Origin: Leptospira sp.
GTDB taxonomy: Bacteria; Spirochaetota; Leptospiria; Leptospirales; Leptospiraceae
Length of the DNA: 35,997 nucleotides
NCBI GenBank assembly: GCA_027533185.1
Contig: JAPZTS010000054.1
Location: 1-35,997, forward strand
Reading direction: 5' to 3'
Shown here: in pieces, positions 32,788 to 35,997 of the stretch
Layout of the letters: each line of letters begins with the position of its first letter
How positions within the stretch are numbered: position 1 is the first letter of the stretch
Made by a program: the position numbers and the translations under genes
The notes under the pieces: model-generated
What the model saw: the letters and a program-made list of their open reading frames with translations, nothing else
Databases searched by the model: none
Told to the model about the DNA's origin: nothing

Positions 32788-34596
32788 ATGGACGCTACAA
32801 ATCGAAAACCCCTCTCCAATTGGGCAAAAAAATCCTTAAGTTTTCTAGTTTGGATGTCGCCTCTTTTTTCTCTTGGACCATTTTTCCCGTTGGGTGTGCT
32901 GTTTGCCTTCCCGAGAGAGTACAAACTCCAAATGAAAGCATTGGTAGTAGTAGGGATTTATGTTTTAACATGGATTTTGATTTTCCCATTGGAACTTTTG
33001 CATAGGTCCAGTTTGGCTTGGGAAACGGAAATCAATGCGTTTTTTTCAGAAGAAAACAACCTATCTATTGTTAAGCTTGGAATAGTGATTTCCGTTTTTT
33101 TCTGTTTGGTTTTAAATCTTTTCCACTCACTAAGGCGAAACCAGAGACGAGAAAAGATCCGGCAAAGTAAATTGGACGAAACGCACTCCAATCTAAAAAT
33201 CAGAACTGAAAAAAGAATCCGGGATGCAAAGTTCGATACTCTACTTTTTGTTTTCCTCTTTGCTTTATTTTTAACTTTTGCCTTTACCGCACTTATCGAA
33301 TACATCCGCGGTGGAAAAACTCCCCAACAGATGATGCCCATACAAGACCTGTATTCGTTCTTGTTCAATTTTTGTTTGTCGGTTTCAATTTTACTAATAG
33401 GTTTTAATAGAAATAAATTTCCTTCTATTTTAAGTTATACTCTCATAAAATACTTTAATGGCATTCGGAATCGAGAGGTTTGGAAGTCGTATGCGTCAAA
33501 TGGCATCCACTTTCCACTAGTTAAGGAACTTCAAATAAAATCTAAGGCAATTTTTCGAGACCGATTTTTGCCTGGCCTTGGTCATATCTATCTTTATGAA
33601 TATTGGCGAGGCTTCCCCTTGCTTTTTATCGGGCTTTTACTTTGGCTGTTTCTTGCAGTCTGGGTTTTCTCTTATATAAGTCCCGTTTTTGGTATACAAT
33701 TTTTGGCAGGATTCGGCTTAAAGCCTGGAATTGCTGACAAAGATTTTTTTGTTTCCTCACAAAACATAGGATATGCGGTCATATCTTTTTTTGCCCTTGT
33801 TGGATTGTATATTTATTCGAATACAATGATAGAAAAATCCTTTAGCTTACAAAACTTGGGTTTTAGGAAAGATAAAAATGGTGAGGAAGAAAAATTCTTT
33901 ACACCTGGTATTCGTAAAGGTTTTAAAAACGTTCTACCAGTCTCTTTGCTATTTCATTTGATACTTCTTTGCCTCGTCTTTTTGATCCCAATTTCACTCC
34001 AAAGGAATTCGCAAAAGAAAGACTCTAAAAAATCGGCTGATCACTTCCAACCGGAAAAAATGGAGTTTTACTTTATCGACCCTAATATTCCAGATGAAAT
34101 GGAAGGTTTGAATGGAGGAGTGATTACTGGAAACGAAACTAAAAATAGTGAAAAAGGTGAAAAGATTACGAACGAGAAAGTTGCTGATAATGGTCCGCAA
34201 AAAGGATATGTAAAAAAAATTAGAGGGAAAAAGGTACCTGCAACATATTCTAATTATATTTCAGCGAAAATGCGTGTCCCAGAAAGTTATATGGACTATT
34301 GGGCAAAAGCTCCACAGCCTTACTCCTGTGTGGTGGCCTATACGATTACTCAAGATGGAGATGTGATTGATGTGCAACTAGTTGAAGCTTCCAATTATCC
34401 TGACCAAGATTTGCGCACACTGCAACTTGTTGAATCCTTAAGTCCTTTGATGCCACCTCCTGGAACCAAAAATGATATCCGTGTAACGGAGCTTTTCTGG
34501 AATGGACCGATTGATCCCGACGTTGTTCCTACTGAATTGCAAAAAGAGATGATCAATCTTTTTGATGGTCGTTATATGGAAGAAATTAACGAATGA
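32788..34596 (+). CDS. Polytopic membrane protein with C-terminal TonB-like domain (602 aa)
   Basis: About eight hydrophobic segments fall in residues 10-400: near 15-55, 65-85, 95-115, 150-180, 195-215, 270-300, 325-350 and 385-405. A charged periplasmic linker (about 410-480) follows. Residues about 486-575 look like a TonB C-terminal domain: YSNYISAKMRVPESYMDYW, then VVAYTITQDGDVIDVQLVEAS and LVESLSPLMPPP. Ordinary TonB has one N-terminal helix, so this is an unusual fusion; a role in passing energy or force to an outer-membrane partner is inferred. The stop overlaps the next ATG (ATGA), coupling it to a PrsW-type protease. It is divergent from glyQS. Confidence 0.75.
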   Translation: MDATNRKPLSNWAKKSLSFLVWMSPLFSLGPFFPLGVLFAFPREYKLQMKALVVVGIYVLTWILIFPLELLHRSSLAWETEINAFFSEENNLSIVKLGIVISVFFCLVLNLFHSLRRNQRREKIRQSKLDETHSNLKIRTEKRIRDAKFDTLLFVFLFALFLTFAFTALIEYIRGGKTPQQMMPIQDLYSFLFNFCLSVSILLIGFNRNKFPSILSYTLIKYFNGIRNREVWKSYASNGIHFPLVKELQIKSKAIFRDRFLPGLGHIYLYEYWRGFPLLFIGLLLWLFLAVWVFSYISPVFGIQFLAGFGLKPGIADKDFFVSSQNIGYAVISFFALVGLYIYSNTMIEKSFSLQNLGFRKDKNGEEEKFFTPGIRKGFKNVLPVSLLFHLILLCLVFLIPISLQRNSQKKDSKKSADHFQPEKMEFYFIDPNIPDEMEGLNGGVITGNETKNSEKGEKITNEKVADNGPQKGYVKKIRGKKVPATYSNYISAKMRVPESYMDYWAKAPQPYSCVVAYTITQDGDVIDVQLVEASNYPDQDLRTLQLVESLSPLMPPPGTKNDIRVTELFWNGPIDPDVVPTELQKEMINLFDGRYMEEINE

Positions 34597-35363
34597 AAGA
34601 TCCAGCAGAATTACTAGATTATTTGATCGGTTCTTTGTCCGTCCTCCCATGGATGGTAGTGGTATGGAAATCCTACTCTCCTAAAAAAACCTACCGGGAA
34701 ATATTTGGAATCGTATTGGGTTTGATATGCGGTTGGTTATCGACAGTCATAATCTTACAACTCCACCCAATTCTTTGGCCCGAGACTGATTTTGTTTCTA
34801 AAAAGAAAGTCAGTCTACTGACACAAACTGCTCATATTGCTTTTATCAAGGCAGGAATGGTTGAAGAGGGATTTAAGATTTTTTTTATTTTACTATTAAG
34901 TTTTCTTTTTGGCTTTGATTATAAGAACCAAAGATTTTTAACACCCGTTGTCATTATAGCTGGTTATGTTGCTCTGGGTTTTTCATTAATTGAAAATACG
35001 GAATACATCCGTAGAGAGGTGGATGGAAAAAAACTGGACATATTCCTTGCGAGAACCATTCACTCTTCCAATATCCATCTTTTGATTAATATATGTTTTG
35101 CGCTCTTTTTATTAAAGTCAAACCTACGAAACGACCTTCGGTCTAAGTTAGAATTGATCGGATTTGCCTTCCTTCTCGCCGTTATCCAGCATGGAGTTGT
35201 TGATTTTTTACTAATCCCAGGAGCAACGATTGGACTTTGGATTGCAACTGCATTATTCGTAGGAATCTGGGTTTGGGTAACAAGAGATTGGAAAACTCTG
35301 GTCTACTTAGAAGATAAGAATACTCTTATACCCGCTTCGGAATATTCTTCCCAATCAAATTGA
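34593..35363 (+). CDS. PrsW-family intramembrane protease (256 aa)
   Basis: About seven hydrophobic segments carry the family's conserved residues: GMVEEGFK (Glu91, Glu92, Lys95), SLIENTEY (Glu134, Asn135), ARTIHSSNIH (Arg154, His157, His162) and HGVVDF (His200, Asp204). PrsW-type proteins cleave membrane proteins such as anti-sigma factors. The substrate could be the TonB-like polytopic protein translated just before it, to which it is coupled by an ATGA overlap (inference). The last 61 bp overlap the convergent GyrI-like gene. Confidence 0.88.
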   Translation: MKDPAELLDYLIGSLSVLPWMVVVWKSYSPKKTYREIFGIVLGLICGWLSTVIILQLHPILWPETDFVSKKKVSLLTQTAHIAFIKAGMVEEGFKIFFILLLSFLFGFDYKNQRFLTPVVIIAGYVALGFSLIENTEYIRREVDGKKLDIFLARTIHSSNIHLLINICFALFLLKSNLRNDLRSKLELIGFAFLLAVIQHGVVDFLLIPGATIGLWIATALFVGIWVWVTRDWKTLVYLEDKNTLIPASEYSSQSN

Positions 35364-35779
35364 AAGGTTCTAATTTTTGGAATCTCTGGATGCTCCCAAA
35401 TTTCCTTCCAAAATTTTGGAACAACTTCTTCGGGGGCACCTGGTTGGATAGTAAAATAACGGCCCTTTTGCGATGGAATTGTAAGTTTTTTCAAATCACC
35501 CGATGTCTTTTCTTTTTCGTTAACCGCGTAACCTAACATAAAATAATATTTCCCAGTTTCATCCGATTCATATTGAAAATACACAGCGTAAAGCGGATCA
35601 AACTTACGAACCGATTCTAATCGTTTCGGGAAATCCTCTTTGTAGAAACGAGAATAAACCTGAGGTATTTTTACTTCCGCGTCACCCTTCTCGTTGGATG
35701 TCTGGATTTGAAGACCTAAGATTGTAAATTCCTCTGTCTGAACCAAAGGCTCTTTTATCGTTTCCATGGGCAAAAGCAT
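35303..35779 (-). CDS. GyrI-like / AraC effector-binding domain protein (158 aa)
   Basis: The pattern of a stand-alone GyrI-like small-molecule-binding domain: FTILGLQIQTSNEKGD at the start, then YAVYFQYESDETGKYYFMLGYAV, KGRYFTIQPGAPEEVVPKFWKEIWEH and a final strand pair with FDWEEYSEAGIRVFLS. Such proteins bind hydrophobic or cationic ligands, or act as hydrolases or toxin antagonists; the role here is unknown. ATG 35779 is used; ATG 35767 is an alternative. Its 3' end overlaps the PrsW gene by 61 bp, convergently. Confidence 0.82.
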   Translation of the reverse strand: MLLPMETIKEPLVQTEEFTILGLQIQTSNEKGDAEVKIPQVYSRFYKEDFPKRLESVRKFDPLYAVYFQYESDETGKYYFMLGYAVNEKEKTSGDLKKLTIPSQKGRYFTIQPGAPEEVVPKFWKEIWEHPEIPKIRTFQFDWEEYSEAGIRVFLSSK

Positions 35780-35821
35780 TAAAGGTTTCTAAAAAAATTC
35801 AATCCTTTCTTTTCATTCTAT

Positions 35822-35849
35822 TTGACAATTCTATCACATTCGAAATCAT
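35822..35849 (+). promoter_or_regulatory. Promoter of the 5S rRNA gene
   Basis: A perfect TTGACA (35822-35827), a 16-bp spacer and AATCAT (35844-35849, four of six) lie about 9 bp before the 5S 5' end. The distance from -35 to the RNA start, about 37 bp, gives an internal yardstick for other promoters of this genome. Confidence 0.65.
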
Positions 35850-35858
35850 GGTATTCAC

Positions 35859-35977
35859 TCCTGGTGATTATGGAGAGAAGGTAATACCCGTTCCCATTCC
35901 GAACACGGAAGTCAAGCTTCTCATCGCCGATGGTACTATTGGGTTCGCTCAATGGGAGAGTAGGACATTGCCGGGTT
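35859..35977 (+). rRNA. rrf: 5S ribosomal RNA, stand-alone gene
   Basis: The region has the conserved 5S core: CCCGTTCCCATTCCGAAC near 35887-35904, GAACACGGAAGT, CGATGGTACT, and a GGGAGAGTAGGAC loop. Its ends pair (CCTGGTG at the 5' side, GCCGGG at the 3' side) to close helix I. The length of about 118 nt fits. No 23S or tRNA gene precedes it, and it has its own promoter, so it is unlinked from other rRNA genes, as is known for Leptospira. The exact ends are uncertain by a few bases. Confidence 0.95.
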
Positions 35978-35997
35978 AGTTATTATTGTTTGATAAA

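Noticed and set aside
32958..33368. 136-codon minus-strand frame inside the TonB-like gene
   Set aside because: It is antisense to a membrane-protein gene, and its content is what reverse reading of hydrophobic codons gives.
1..35997. CRISPR arrays, insertion sequences, prophage genes, tRNA genes
   Set aside because: I looked for regularly spaced repeats, transposase or integrase motifs, phage structural genes and tRNA-like T-loop sequences and saw none.

Overview
The window looks like a chromosomal segment of a Leptospira species. The evidence is moderate-to-low GC, a DUF1577-type protein (a family I know from Leptospira), a single-chain glycyl-tRNA synthetase, a 5S rRNA gene standing alone with its own promoter rather than in an rrn operon, and many lineage-type hypothetical proteins. 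The genus call is inference from recalled family distribution; no database was searched. The window holds no prophage, insertion sequence, CRISPR array or tRNA gene that I can see.

Layout. Positions 1-1062 carry two tandem secreted alpha/beta-hydrolase-like genes (one cut by the window edge) on the minus strand, then a polytopic histidine kinase (1204-3585, minus). A divergent intergenic region with two matching palindromes separates the kinase from a lytic transglycosylase (3759-4415). A membrane-anchored unknown and a penicillin-acylase family enzyme follow (4488-8192), then a secreted TPR protein (8266-9429). It converges on a DUF1577 protein in which a PilZ domain appears split by a large insert (9421-10710). 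From 10801 come an unknown, a crotonase lacking both hydratase glutamates, an FNR-like regulator whose start is preceded by a CRP-geometry palindrome, a rhomboid protease with a C-terminal cysteine cluster, a small unknown, and the operon hisB-hisH-hisA-VKOR/DsbA fusion (to 17815).

The minus-strand cluster 17810-22461 reads UbiB-like kinase, feoA, feoB, then a NeuB-type sugar-acid synthase with a shortened C-terminus. A divergent helicase-associated-domain protein without its helicase follows (22575-24575). Another minus-strand group is lipase, lipase foldase, and an Lnt-type N-acyltransferase (25021-28702), with a strong terminator between lipase and foldase. Divergent from the lipase is a two-gene unit: a membrane protein with a predicted periplasmic ankyrin domain, and a TetR regulator. 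Its promoter is bracketed by two near-identical TTGAACRTGTTCAA operators, one of them inside a perfect 30-bp palindrome.

The right end carries glyQS with a downstream GNAT gene (minus), a polytopic protein ending in a TonB-like domain translationally coupled to a PrsW-type intramembrane protease (plus), a convergent GyrI-like protein, and the 5S rRNA gene.

The most unusual points are the TetR/ankyrin module with its operator architecture, the split PilZ domain, the FNR-like gene with a self-site, the twin palindromes in the kinase/transglycosylase divergon, the FeoB whose G4 motif reads TMKD, and several promoters placed so that transcripts would be leaderless.
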